In this document: one piece after another, positions 1 through 7,880 of the stretch
Position numbering within the stretch: the first letter of the stretch is position 1
Layout of the letters: each line of letters starts with the position of its first letter
From: Saprospiraceae bacterium
Lineage (GTDB): Bacteria; Bacteroidota; Bacteroidia; Chitinophagales; Saprospiraceae
DNA length: 64,000 nt
Assembly (NCBI GenBank): GCA_022841745.1
Contig: JALHQW010000031.1
Span: 19,407-83,406, forward strand
Direction: 5' to 3'
Made by a program: the position numbers and the translations under genes
The notes under the pieces: generated by a model
Seen by the model: the letters and a program-made list of their open reading frames with translations, nothing else
The model's database searches: none
Told to the model about the DNA's origin: nothing

Positions 1-1134
1 GGGGAGCGGCTTCAGTTCGATGCGCTCGAAATTGGTCAAAAACGTGGCTTTCTCGACGGGCACCCGCCTTGCGGCGCAAATGATGTGGAAATGGTTCTTC
101 AGCTTCTCCAAACCAGTGACGGCGGTGGGCGTGATGGTGGTCACGTCGTCAATGACGAGGGTGAACTCGTGCTTTTTGGTAACGGCGATGAGGTCGTAGA
201 TGAGGTACTTGGGGGCTTTCCGCATGACGATTTCCGTGATGCGGGCTTCCTCCACCTGGAGCAAAAATTCCGCCCGGTTCGGGTCACGCTCGATGATAGC
301 GAGCAGCAGCCCGCCCAGCACCTCCTTGTTGCTCTTGAACTCCCCTACCCTGATGAGGTTCGGCGACTTGTAGTTGTCAAGCAGGTGCGACTTGCCGATG
401 CCCTGTGCGCCGAGGATGAGCGTGTTGATTTTCTTTTCAGTCAGCTCCTTGAGTCGCTTCAATTCTTCCCTCCTGCCGATGTGGAACTGCGTCAGGCCCT
501 GCTCCATCGGCACGATGTGGATGCGTTTTTTTGGGAAAACCTTCCTTGAAATGCGCTCCAGCCAAGTAGTTTGTTCGATACTTTGAATGGCTTCAACCAT
601 CTGTTCCCGGCTGACGTGGGTGTAGATTTCCGTAGTGGAAATGGACTTGTGCCCAAGTATCTTCTGTGCTGCCCGCAATGCCTCGAAGTCCTTGCCCTCG
701 TTGACGATGCGCGTGGCGCAGGTGTGCCGCAGCATGTGGGGGTGGACGGCGCCGTCGGTGTATTTCTTGAGCCTGCGCCAAACGGATTTGCGGTTCTTGT
801 GCTTGGTCGGGTCTTTCACGGCGGGGAACAGGAAGGCGTCGGGCTTGCGGTCTTTTAGGTCCTTCCAGTAGTCCGTCAGGGCGTCGAGCAGCCGCTCGGA
901 CATGGGGACGTCCCTGTGCTCTGCTTTTCTTTTCTTCAAACTCTCGACATGGACAGTCTTGCTCAGGGTATTGATGTGCTTTACCCGGAGGTTCATCACT
1001 TCGGAGACGCGCAGCCCGCCGTCCATCATGAACAGGGCGATGACCCTGTACTGCACGTTGCACTTCCCCAGCAGCAGTTCCTGCATGCCGGGCGATAGCA
1101 CCTTGAAGCCGTCGGGGAGGAATGTGTTTTTCAT
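1..1134 (-). CDS. Tyrosine recombinase fused to AAA-type ATPase (partial, runs off left edge)
   Basis: The minus-strand frame is open from the ATG at 1134 to the window edge (378 codons, C-terminus missing). Residues about 20-180 are a tyrosine-recombinase catalytic domain. I see R42 in GGLRVSE, H133 and R136 in HPHMLRHT, H162 in LGHKS and the nucleophile Y171 in IYTHVS. The usual N-terminal SAM-like core-binding domain is absent. Residues about 215-378 carry a P-loop (GAQGIGKS, 242-249) and a Walker-B-like FTLVIDDV near residue 340, so an AAA/MNS-type ATPase is fused behind the recombinase. Known recombinases of this fold cut and rejoin DNA for integration or dimer resolution; the role of the ATPase is unknown. 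It reads away from the par/rep genes, next to a hairpin at 1332-1377. The two domains are clear; the function as a plasmid integrase or resolvase is inferred. Confidence 0.85.
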   Translation of the reverse strand, partial: MKNTFLPDGFKVLSPGMQELLLGKCNVQYRVIALFMMDGGLRVSEVMNLRVKHINTLSKTVHVESLKKRKAEHRDVPMSERLLDALTDYWKDLKDRKPDAFLFPAVKDPTKHKNRKSVWRRLKKYTDGAVHPHMLRHTCATRIVNEGKDFEALRAAQKILGHKSISTTEIYTHVSREQMVEAIQSIEQTTWLERISRKVFPKKRIHIVPMEQGLTQFHIGRREELKRLKELTEKKINTLILGAQGIGKSHLLDNYKSPNLIRVGEFKSNKEVLGGLLLAIIERDPNRAEFLLQVEEARITEIVMRKAPKYLIYDLIAVTKKHEFTLVIDDVTTITPTAVTGLEKLKNHFHIICAARRVPVEKATFLTNFERIELKPLP

Positions 1135-1331
1135 GTGGCTGCCTTTCGGACAGCACCGCGCCTTCCAAGCCGAAAAAAGTAGCGGGTTTTGCTCCCGCTA
1201 CCTGTCGAAATGGGATGTGCGATAGCACAAATAGTAAAAGTTCGCAGTGGGCAGTTTGGCGACCGAAGGGAGGAAATCCCGATGAGGAACGAATCGGGAC
1301 AAAGCCGGGGTCGCCAATTTGCCAAAAACAA

Positions 1332-1377
1332 AAATGGGAATGCACGGACGGCTGGCGCTATCCGTGCATTCCCATTT
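1332..1377. repeat. Perfect 17-bp inverted repeat, 12-nt loop
   Basis: The arms 1332-1348 and 1361-1377 are exact reverse complements (AAATGGGAATGCACGGA on the left) around a 12-base loop. It lies 200 bp upstream of the recombinase start. There is no T-run on either side, so a simple terminator is less likely. A recombinase core site or regulatory hairpin is possible, but this is inference from position only. Confidence 0.6.
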
Positions 1378-1732
1378 CGATTTGACAAAGTTATCTGGAA
1401 AATGCTTGCAATGCAAAGAGAGTTCTGAAAATAGATTGTTGGAAGCGGATTTTGCGGAAAATTTTCATTTCGGCGGGGGTCGAGGGGGCGACATAATGCC
1501 AGTTTTGTCGCGAGGCGGGGCAAGGGAAAGGGCGACAAAAGCCGGGATGGGAAAACGGGGCGATTTAAGGCGATTTGGCGGGGGTAAAATCGGGCAGCGA
1601 GGGCTTGGTGGGATTTTTACTCAAAATCGCATGGAGGGTCAAAAAACGGGGCGAGGCGGGCTTGCGGGACTGCTTTCGGCGGATGAAATAGGAGCGGGCA
1701 CTCCCCTACCCTCGCTGTTGCGCCAATGTGGT

Positions 1733-1902
1733 TTTGTTACAAATGCACCAAGTATTACAGTTGCACCACTTGCACCAAGGGTGTGGAGAGAGAAGAAGAA
1801 GTATCCTTTCTTTTCTTTCTTCTTGATGAGGGGGTTGGTGCAGGGAGGCGAGGTTTGTTACAAATGCACCAAGCGTTACGGTTGCACCATTTGCACCAAA
1901 GG
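1733..1902. repeat. Two 49-bp direct repeats rich in TTGCACCA
   Basis: Copies at 1733-1781 and 1854-1902 share the frame TTTGTTACAAATGCACCAAG followed by TTAC, GTTGCACCA and TTGCACCAA, differing at a few bases. Each holds three TGCACC units. The same TGCACC/GGTGCA unit recurs at about 7745-7860, upstream of the 7175-7609 gene and at the end of the helicase gene. This suggests a binding site for a plasmid-encoded regulator; no binding protein can be assigned. Confidence 0.5.
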
Positions 1903-1923
1903 CAAGGGTTGATTATTTAAGAA

Positions 1924-1937
1924 TACTTACTGACGTA
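1924..1937 (+). repeat. TACTTACTGACGTA element
   Basis: One copy of the TTTACTTACTGACGTA family that flanks the par and rep genes. The other copies are at 2085-2118, 2260-2293, 2411-2435, 3501-3528 and 5441-5472. This copy is followed by an imperfect inverted half (ACGT...ACTTAC). Confidence 0.55.
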
Positions 1938-2084
1938 CCAACGTCCATACTTACAAATTTTGAATCAAGGCAGTATTACGGAAAATACCAGCGCATCGGC
2001 TGACATTCGGGGGAGTGCGGCATCGAACACGATGGTTGAAGCAAACAACGTGTCCCCTACCCCATTGCATGGCACCAATAATAC

Positions 2085-2118
2085 TTTACTTACTGACGTA
2101 TATACGTCAGTAAGTAAA
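2085..2118. repeat. Perfect 34-bp palindrome of the TTTACTTACTGACGTA family
   Basis: The left half TTTACTTACTGACGTAT (2085-2101) is followed at once by its exact reverse complement (2102-2118). This is the most complete member of the family and lies about 415 bp upstream of parA. Dyad sites repeated around parA/parB fit an operator or centromere (parS-like) for the ribbon-helix-helix-sized partner at 3199-3480. That assignment is inferred. Confidence 0.65.
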
Positions 2119-2259
2119 ATTGTTTTGATTTACAGTCAAACCTTTGAGCGTTAACAGCCAATACTGCTTTCCTGCAATATGCGGGTAGCCTGCCGGAATC
2201 AGCCTGCGGGCAATTCCAGCGACTTTGATGCTGCATTTAGTTAATAAAGCATTGAGTTT

Positions 2260-2293
2260 TTTACTTACTGACGTACTGACTTTTGTAAGTAAA
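2260..2293. repeat. Imperfect palindrome of the same family
   Basis: TTTACTTACTGACGTA at 2260-2275 is followed by an inverted outer half (GTAAGTAAA, 2285-2293) with a degenerate centre. Confidence 0.5.
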
Positions 2294-2410
2294 CATTTTT
2301 CTACGCCTGTTGCATTTGCTGATTACTGACAAAGCACACAGCACACGAACAGGCAGAAAAAGTCCTGGTGCGTGAATTTTAACCGTCAATAGGCGGTGTT
2401 CATGATTGCA

Positions 2411-2435
2411 TTTACTTACTGACGTTCTGACGTAC
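2411..2435. repeat. TTTACTTACTGACGT element before parA
   Basis: A further family copy (2411-2425) is followed by TCTGACGTAC. A short GCGTCAGTACGC dyad follows at 2462-2473. These lie 60-120 bp upstream of the parA start, where an autoregulatory operator would be expected. Confidence 0.5.
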
Positions 2436-2533
2436 AAAAGTACCAACTTACCTAATTCTATGCGTCAGTACGCTTGGAATTTCGGGCAGGCTTCCTACCT
2501 TGCGCGCCGAAAACAAAACACACCTTATCGAGC

Positions 2534-3175
2534 ATGATTATTTCAATCACAAACCTGAAGGGTGGGGTAGGGAAGTCCACCATTGCCCAAAACCTCGCCG
2601 TATGCCTGGCGCACCGGGGAGCGAAAGTCTGCATCGCCGACACGGACAAGAAGCAGCACACCTCCATCAAATGGTCGGGGCAGCGGGATGAAAACGCTGT
2701 CAGCGTCCCGGTTTTCGGTGTGACGGAAGGGGAGGCGTTGGTCAAGAACGTGAAAGCCTTGCAGAAGGAATACAACCACGTCATCATTGACGGTACGCCC
2801 ATCCTGGAAGAACTGGCAAGCTGGACGATTTTAGCCAGCGACCTCGTGGTGATTCCCACACTGCCAAGCCCAAGCGATGTTTGGTCTATCCAGGAGTTCA
2901 AAATCCGGCTCGACCAAATCAAGGCGCTCGGCACCAACATCCCGGCTTATTTGCTCATCAACAAGCACGCCGCCAACCGCAACCTCGACAAGGAAATTGA
3001 CGAAGCCATACGCGAGTTCGGCATCACCATCATGCAGACCAAGCTGAAAGACCGGGTAGCCTACAAGGAAGCCATGCTCGAAGGGTTGGGCGTCCAAGAG
3101 TACAGAGACGCCAAGGCAAAAGAAGAAATGGAAGAACTCACCTCAGAAATTCTCGAAATCCTCAGCAAACTCTGA
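2534..3175 (+). CDS. parA: ParA-family partition ATPase
   Basis: This 213-residue protein starts with the deviant Walker A motif KGGVGKST (residues 9-16). The second conserved lysine region follows in IADTDKKQHTS, and VIIDGTP forms Walker B. ParA ATPases move plasmid copies by dynamic binding to the nucleoid with a centromere-binding partner. The length matches the small ParA/MinD-like class without an N-terminal HTH, so autoregulation would fall to the partner protein. I chose the ATG at 2534 because the motif follows directly; the frame is open upstream to 2474 but adds no conserved sequence. It is followed 23 bp later by a small gene and then by the origin, a standard par-rep layout. Confidence 0.9.
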   Translation: MIISITNLKGGVGKSTIAQNLAVCLAHRGAKVCIADTDKKQHTSIKWSGQRDENAVSVPVFGVTEGEALVKNVKALQKEYNHVIIDGTPILEELASWTILASDLVVIPTLPSPSDVWSIQEFKIRLDQIKALGTNIPAYLLINKHAANRNLDKEIDEAIREFGITIMQTKLKDRVAYKEAMLEGLGVQEYRDAKAKEEMEELTSEILEILSKL

Positions 3176-3198
3176 CCTTTCACCAAATCAGACCGACC

Positions 3199-3480
3199 AT
3201 GCAACGGAAAAACACCATCGCAGCATCGCTCAAAAAACAGGGCAAGGAACTCGACCTCGATGTGATGAAAAAGCAAATCGAGGCGCTACACCAACCGGAA
3301 AGCCCCGCAGCGACCGTGTCGAAAACGGTAGTAGCAACGGTGGATGCCGAGCGCATTGTCCGGCTCTCCGTTGATACCCCGGAGAACGTTTACCTCGCCC
3401 TGAAATCGAGGGTGCTGCGGGACAAGACGAACATCAAGGAATATGTGCTGGAGCTAATCAAACGCGACCTGGGCTTCTGA
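3199..3480 (+). CDS. Small partition partner (ParB-like, probable ribbon-helix-helix)
   Basis: A 93-residue basic protein directly downstream of parA. The N-terminal half is polar and lysine-rich. The C-terminal half reads as a beta strand (RIVRLSVDTP) followed by two helices ending in VLELIKRDL, which fits a ribbon-helix-helix DNA-binding fold. Small RHH proteins are the usual centromere binders and repressors in operons with short ParA proteins. TTTACTTACTGACGTA elements on both sides are candidate binding sites. No sequence family is recognised with certainty; the call rests on size, predicted fold and position. Confidence 0.65.
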   Translation: MQRKNTIAASLKKQGKELDLDVMKKQIEALHQPESPAATVSKTVVATVDAERIVRLSVDTPENVYLALKSRVLRDKTNIKEYVLELIKRDLGF

Positions 3481-3500
3481 ATTGGTCGAGCGTATAGGCG

Positions 3501-3528
3501 TCCTGACGTATTTACTTACTGACGTAAG
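3501..3528. repeat. TTTACTTACTGACGTA element between par and origin
   Basis: TCCTGACGTA (3501-3510) is joined to TTTACTTACTGACGTAAG. It marks the boundary between the partition operon and the origin. Confidence 0.5.
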
Positions 3529-3686
3529 AACGCACGATTACCAGTATGCTTGTCTGCGAAAATGAAGTATCCACCTCTGGGAAAAGCGCGACGGCGCAAA
3601 AAAAGGCTGGCAAAACGTGTCAGAATTTTTCAAAATATTTAAGGCGTCAGAATTTCATTTTTCAAAAAAAAGACAACAACAGGCTA

Positions 3687-3985
3687 TAACAGTTTTGGGA
3701 AATCATTGACTTTGTTGTTGTTTATTCTTTTATATCGTTTTCCTTATTCTTTATTGAAGTCTTTTAATAGCTTGATTTTTAACTACTTACGTCAAATTCG
3801 ATAACAGATTTGGGAAATAGGTGTAACGCTTTTGGGAAAAGTCAGTAACAGATTTGGGAAACCCTATAACAAAAATGGGAACGCAAATAACAGTTTTGGG
3901 AAGAGTCGGTAACATTTTTGGGAACGGAATAACACTTTTGGGAGAGGATATAACAGCAATGGGAAAGCTATAACAGGAATGGGAA
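3687..3985 (+). repeat. Rep-binding iterons (one outlier plus nine in array)
   Basis: The 15-bp unit is TAACA-N5-TGGGAA (first five bases TAACA or TAACG). It occurs at 3687 and then at 3802, 3824, 3846, 3867, 3888, 3910, 3930, 3951 and 3971. The start-to-start spacing of 20-22 bp is two helical turns, so all sites face the same side of the DNA. This is the hallmark of plasmid iterons bound by a winged-helix Rep protein. They end about 70 bp before the rep start codon. Confidence 0.9.
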
Positions 3986-4054
3986 AAATTGTAACGCACA
4001 CTTGGATTATGTTATAGTTCGTACCTTTCCGTCCAAAATCAAGAACATCGGCGC

Positions 4055-5425
4055 ATGAGCAAGTCAAAAGCAATCGGGGAAGTCAGGAACTATACGGTCG
4101 TACAGGCAAACGACCTTATCCGCAACAAAAAGGATTTTTCCCTTTGGGAACTGCGGGTGTTCGCCCTGCTGGCTTCGCACGTCAGGAAGGAAGATGACGA
4201 TTTTTTCACCTACAAGTTCAGGATAAGGGATTTGCTCGACCTGTTCGAGACCAACTCCAACAACCTCTACGACGAACTGCGGGCAATACCGGAGAAGTTG
4301 CACGCAAAAATCATCCGGCTGCCCTACACCGACGAGGCGGGCAAGCAGCGCGTCCGGCGCTACAACCTCATTTCCATGTCGGACTTCCCCGACGAAGGCG
4401 AGATAGACGAGGGCGAGAGCATCATGCTCCGCTTCGACAAAGACCTCAAGCCACTTCTGCTCAAACTGGGCGAGCACTTCACGGTCTATAAGTTCGTGAA
4501 CGTGCTGAAACTTCGCAGCCCCTATATTTTCCAGCTTTATGAACTGTTGAAATCGGAAGAGTACCGGGGCAGGCAGAGCGTGGACATTGACCTTGCGGAG
4601 TTCAGGGACATCCTGCAAGTGCCGGAATCGTACAAATTCGGCAACATACAGCAACGGATTTTGCGACCAGCCCAGAAGCAGTTCGCTGAGTTTACCGACA
4701 TCAATTTCGATTTCGAGCCTATGAAGGGTAGGGGAGGGAAAATCAAGAAGCTGCGGTTTCGGATTTACAAAAACAAGCCGGGCGGTGCGGTTGGGCTGGA
4801 GGAAGCCGCCATCGAGCCGAAAGCTGCCGTCAATGCGCCGCCTCCTGGCAGCGGGGGCTTATTCGCCGAATTGTATCCTTCCGTCCGGCAATGGTTAGCG
4901 GAGGACGTTTTCAAGAAGCTGGTAGCCGAATACCCGGAAGGACAGGTTAGGAACGCCGTGCGTTACACGCTGAACCGCTTGGAAAAGGGCGAAACCATCG
5001 AGAACATTGGTGGGTACATCGTGGCGATGGCGAAGCAGACGATGCTTTTTGACCAGTTGCAAGAGCGGAAGGACAAGGACACGGCTAAGAAGCAGGCGGA
5101 GTTGGAAACCGCCCGCCGAAGGGAGGAACTGGAATCGCGGAAAAAAGAGCTTTACCAAGAAGTGATGCGGAAGGAGGACGCCATCATGGAAGCCATTTTC
5201 ATCGAATTCCCGGAGGCGAGGGCAGCGGCAATAGATTCTTTGAAGCATAATGCGTTTGCCAGCTATGACCCCCGCAAATCGGAAGCGGAAAATTTCCAAA
5301 ACCCCTCTTTTGCCGCGGCTTATCGTACAGCCGTGCGGAAAAGTTACGCGCAAAGGTTTGAGGCATTGGACAAACAATACCAGCCTAAAATCAAATCAAT
5401 CAAAGCAGAGATTGCCTTGCTGTGA
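4055..5425 (+). CDS. Plasmid replication initiator, Rep_3 type
   Basis: A 456-residue protein. The N-terminal 230 residues match the two-winged-helix Rep_3/RepB layout: WH1 around residues 15-70 (NDLIRNKKDFSLWELRVFALL and following) and WH2 around 115-230 (LLLKLGEHFTVYKF, SPYIFQLYELL, KFGNIQQRILRPAQK). A C-terminal region (about 270-456) holds a helical RQWLAEDVFKKLV segment and a highly charged coiled-coil (about 330-375), making it longer than the usual 300-residue initiators. Rep proteins of this class bind iterons to melt the origin; the iterons lie directly upstream. The ATG at 4055 follows the last iteron by 70 bp. Sites of the same iteron downstream (5493-5659) suggest the protein also represses or coordinates the next gene. 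Confidence 0.88.
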   Translation: MSKSKAIGEVRNYTVVQANDLIRNKKDFSLWELRVFALLASHVRKEDDDFFTYKFRIRDLLDLFETNSNNLYDELRAIPEKLHAKIIRLPYTDEAGKQRVRRYNLISMSDFPDEGEIDEGESIMLRFDKDLKPLLLKLGEHFTVYKFVNVLKLRSPYIFQLYELLKSEEYRGRQSVDIDLAEFRDILQVPESYKFGNIQQRILRPAQKQFAEFTDINFDFEPMKGRGGKIKKLRFRIYKNKPGGAVGLEEAAIEPKAAVNAPPPGSGGLFAELYPSVRQWLAEDVFKKLVAEYPEGQVRNAVRYTLNRLEKGETIENIGGYIVAMAKQTMLFDQLQERKDKDTAKKQAELETARRREELESRKKELYQEVMRKEDAIMEAIFIEFPEARAAAIDSLKHNAFASYDPRKSEAENFQNPSFAAAYRTAVRKSYAQRFEALDKQYQPKIKSIKAEIALL

Positions 5426-5440
5426 ATTTAGAATTAGCTT

Positions 5441-5472
5441 GCGTACTGACGTATGTACTTACTGACGTAAGC
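5441..5472. repeat. TTTACTTACTGACGTA family element after rep
   Basis: Two GTACTGACGTA/TACTTACTGACGTAAGC units lie side by side just after the rep stop codon. This is the last copy in the backbone. Confidence 0.5.
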
Positions 5473-5492
5473 TGATTCGATAACGAGAGACA

Positions 5493-5659
5493 TTCCCAAA
5501 AGTGTTATAGGGATTGCAAAATAGCTGCGCCAACTGCATGAATTCACCCGCAAAACCTTTTGGAAAGTGAGGCTTACTTGAGTTGAAAGAAAGGGTAGGG
5601 GAGCGCAAGTGATAACACTTTTGGGAAGCAAAGAACAAAAGCGATAACATTTTTGGGAA
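5493..5659. repeat. Three additional iterons upstream of the KilA-N gene
   Basis: Units match the origin iterons at 5493-5507 (inverted), 5613-5627 and 5645-5659 (direct). The last ends 11 bp before the KilA-N start codon, so Rep binding would occlude its promoter or ribosome-binding region. The inverted copy could support handcuffing with the main array. Confidence 0.75.
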
Positions 5660-5670
5660 ATAGAAAACGA

Positions 5671-6522
5671 ATGGCAAAAAACAAAATCATCAAGGTACAG
5701 GGAAGGGAAATCAGCTTCGTCACCTTTGGAGAGGAAGACTATATCTCCCTGACAGACATCACCACCAGCTTCCCTGACGGAAAATTCCTCGTGCCGCGTT
5801 GGCTGCGCAATCGTGACACACTGGAGTTTCTTGGCGTCTGGGAAAAGCTGAACAACCCGGATTTTAGAGTAATCGAATTCGATAACTTATACGCCGAATC
5901 GGGGCACAACCGTTTTTCGCTTTCCATCAGCAGGTGGATGGAAACGACTGGGGCGATTGGCTTCCAGTTGCGAAAAGGAAAAGGGGCTAATACCTATGCT
6001 CACCGCGACATCGCGCTTGGGTTTTGCTACTGGCTCAGCCCGCCGTTCCAGTTGTACGTCATTAAAGAGTTCCAACGCCTGAAAAAAATCGAGGCAGAGG
6101 AACACAAAGAAGCGTTGGAGTGGAACTTGAAGCGGACGCTGTCGAAGGTCAACTATCGGATTCATACGGAAGTGATAAAGGAGACCCTCGTGCCGCCGAG
6201 ACTTTTCAACCGACCGAAAATGGAGGGCATCGTCTATGCAAGCGAAGCGGACGTGCTGAACATGGCAGTTTTTGGCATGACGGCAAAGGAATGGCGGTTG
6301 CAAAACCCGACCCTAAAAGGCAATATCCGTGACCATTCCACAGAGAGCCAATTGCTGGTCTTGGCGAATTTGGAAAGCCACAATGCGCAGTTCATCAAAG
6401 AGGGTTTGAGCCAGGATGAAAGATTGGCGAAGCTGAACGAAATCGCTATATACCAAATGCAGATTCTTGCCAACGTTCCTTCATTAAAGGCTTTGTCACC
6501 ACCAGAGGGCAAACAGGAATAG
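5671..6522 (+). CDS. KilA-N domain protein
   Basis: A 283-residue protein whose first 130 residues fit the KilA-N DNA-binding domain: a strand-rich start with DYISLTDI, then PRWLRNRDTLEFLGVWEKL, NRFSLSISRWMETTGAIG and THE conserved YAHRDIALGFCYWLSP-type segment. The rest is helical and less conserved (EASEADVLNMAVFG-like region near residue 190). KilA-N proteins occur in phages and plasmids as antirepressors or regulators. The start at 5671 is chosen because it follows the last iteron and begins with MAKNKIIKV; an upstream TTG at 5653 overlaps the iteron. The role in this replicon is unknown. Confidence 0.8.
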   Translation: MAKNKIIKVQGREISFVTFGEEDYISLTDITTSFPDGKFLVPRWLRNRDTLEFLGVWEKLNNPDFRVIEFDNLYAESGHNRFSLSISRWMETTGAIGFQLRKGKGANTYAHRDIALGFCYWLSPPFQLYVIKEFQRLKKIEAEEHKEALEWNLKRTLSKVNYRIHTEVIKETLVPPRLFNRPKMEGIVYASEADVLNMAVFGMTAKEWRLQNPTLKGNIRDHSTESQLLVLANLESHNAQFIKEGLSQDERLAKLNEIAIYQMQILANVPSLKALSPPEGKQE

Positions 6523-6559
6523 GTTTCAACGAAGACTTCGCTTGCCATGTAGATAGAAA

Positions 6560-6583
6560 AGGCTGCCCCAACCGGGACAGCCT
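6560..6583 (-). terminator. Terminator hairpin of the 6611-7078 gene
   Basis: Read on the minus strand, AGGCTG-TCCC pairs with GGGG-CAGCCT and is followed by TTTTCT. It lies between two convergent genes. Confidence 0.6.
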
Positions 6584-6610
6584 CAAAAGCGCAAACCGTC
6601 GTAAAAATTC

Positions 6611-7078
6611 TCATTCCACCGCCAGCGCAAACCAAAACCCATCCTCCTCCTCGAAGGCACAGAGGAGGAAGTCCTCGTCCAGTTGCAAGTCCAGTTCATG
6701 TCCGTTGAAGTCGAGCATTGCCTCGACGACCGTCGCCTCGCACGACCAAGGAGTGGTCGGCGATGGCTCGCCCTTGTACGTCCATATCTCAATGGGCGCT
6801 TTGCAGAAGCGGTAATCGGTGGAGCGGAAGGTGACGCGGTGCATCTCGAAGTTCCAGGAGAGTTCGAGCAAATCGGAGCCGACGCAGGAGAAGGGCGAAC
6901 TGCCGGGCAGGTAAAGCTGGCAGTCTTCCATCTCGAAGTATCCGATGAGGAGGCTGGTGCAGTTGCACGGCTTGGTTGGTACGTCGGTAGTAGTGGCGGG
7001 CTTCGGTTCGTCGTCCTTTTTGCAGGATGTGAACAATATGCAGCCCATAATGAAGATGGTGATAAGGATGTTTTTCAT
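6611..7078 (-). CDS. Putative lipoprotein, function unknown
   Basis: 155 residues with a clear lipoprotein signal peptide (MKNILITIFIMGCILFTSC, lipobox FTSC, then KKDDE). The lysine/aspartate-rich linker after the cysteine is common in Bacteroidota lipoproteins. The mature part contains several cysteines (CNCTSLL, CQLYLPG, FSCVGSD) and strand-like segments. No family is recognised. It is convergent with the KilA-N gene and is followed by a terminator. Confidence 0.65.
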   Translation of the reverse strand: MKNILITIFIMGCILFTSCKKDDEPKPATTTDVPTKPCNCTSLLIGYFEMEDCQLYLPGSSPFSCVGSDLLELSWNFEMHRVTFRSTDYRFCKAPIEIWTYKGEPSPTTPWSCEATVVEAMLDFNGHELDLQLDEDFLLCAFEEEDGFWFALAVE

Positions 7079-7174
7079 GGCACAAATAGATTTGAAAGGT
7101 CATTGGTCACTTAGAGCCATTGGCCATTGTGTTGACAATCAATGACTTAATGACGAATGACCCCAATGACGAAT

Positions 7175-7609
7175 TCAATCGTGAATCTCGCAGGCGCCGT
7201 ACATCTTGACCTTGACGGTAGGCTCACGGGCGTCAATCTCGACGAGGGCGGGCTTGGCTTCGTTGAAAAACCTAACGAAGTAAAAGCCGGGCTGGGGCAG
7301 GGGACAGGAAATGGAGAAGCCCCGGCAGAACCCATGCTGGATGAAGTAGAGCGGCTTACCAACGTCCTCAGCGTAGTAAATGCGGAAAGGGATGGTCTCC
7401 CCGAAGCTGTAGAACTTGGAGATGAACTGCGTCCTGAAAAAGGACGGGAATTGCTCGACGGTGAAGGTGCTGTCGCCGTGGGTGGCGCAGCGGGCGTTGA
7501 CGAAGCAGCGGACAACGTGCTGGTCAACGGGTTCGAGCTTGCTCAGGTCAAGTTGACCAAAAGCGGCTGTGCTCAGGCACAGAAGGATGAGGGTGGGTTT
7601 GAGAGTCAT
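7175..7609 (-). CDS. Secreted protein of unknown function
   Basis: 144 residues starting MTLKPTLILLCLSTAAFGQ, a standard signal peptide with cleavage after FG-Q expected. The mature part has paired cysteines (CFVNARCATH, HGFCRGFSISC) and a strand-rich C-terminal half ending KMYGACEIHD. I chose the ATG at 7609 because the signal peptide starts there; the frame is open upstream but that sequence is unlike protein. It is near the 6611-7078 lipoprotein gene, and both may be small exported accessory proteins of the plasmid. No known family. Confidence 0.6.
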   Translation of the reverse strand: MTLKPTLILLCLSTAAFGQLDLSKLEPVDQHVVRCFVNARCATHGDSTFTVEQFPSFFRTQFISKFYSFGETIPFRIYYAEDVGKPLYFIQHGFCRGFSISCPLPQPGFYFVRFFNEAKPALVEIDAREPTVKVKMYGACEIHD

Positions 7610-7880
7610 GGCACAAATAGTTGAAACTAATGATGAATGACAAATGGTGAACGATGAATGGCTGCAAGCCTTAAGAATGGCGGCGCACGGCAAGAAGGCA
7701 GGCATGATTTGGCTACCGGGTAGGGTGGGGCAGGGCAAAAAAAGTTGCACGTGGTGCGGGCTGCACCATTGCACCAAATAAGGAGAGGTTGATGCAAACG
7801 GCTGGAAATCATTGTTTTATAGCACAAATAGTCCCTCTGTCGGTTTGGTGCATCGCACCAACGTGCAACAAACAGCTTGG

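Larger units (their letters stand above)
1135..2533. other. Non-coding, repeat-rich region between recombinase and parA
   Basis: I find no convincing gene here. Open frames across it have irregular composition and are built on repeats. The stretch holds a perfect hairpin (1332-1377), a G-rich segment (about 1480-1690) with a TTTTGTCGC/GGCGACAAAA inverted pair, a long direct repeat (1733-1781 and 1854-1902), and several TTTACTTACTGACGTA elements, including a perfect palindrome at 2085-2118. It could contain a partition centromere, recombination site, transfer origin or regulatory RNA. Only the repeats are directly seen. Confidence 0.6.
3481..4054. other. Iteron-type replication origin region
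   Basis: This 574-bp stretch has no gene. It begins with a family repeat (3501-3528), continues through an AT-rich block (about 3620-3790) and ends in an iteron array just before the initiator gene. AT-rich DNA beside iterons upstream of rep is the classical layout of a theta-replicating plasmid origin. No clear DnaA box was seen in this stretch. Confidence 0.8.

Noticed and set aside
593..1345. Arginine-rich minus-strand open frame of 250 codons
   Set aside because: It overlaps the recombinase in another frame; the recombinase frame has all catalytic residues.
1319..1912. 197-codon plus-strand open frame in the repeat region
   Set aside because: It runs over a hairpin, direct repeats and G-rich DNA, has no ribosome-binding site and no protein-like pattern.
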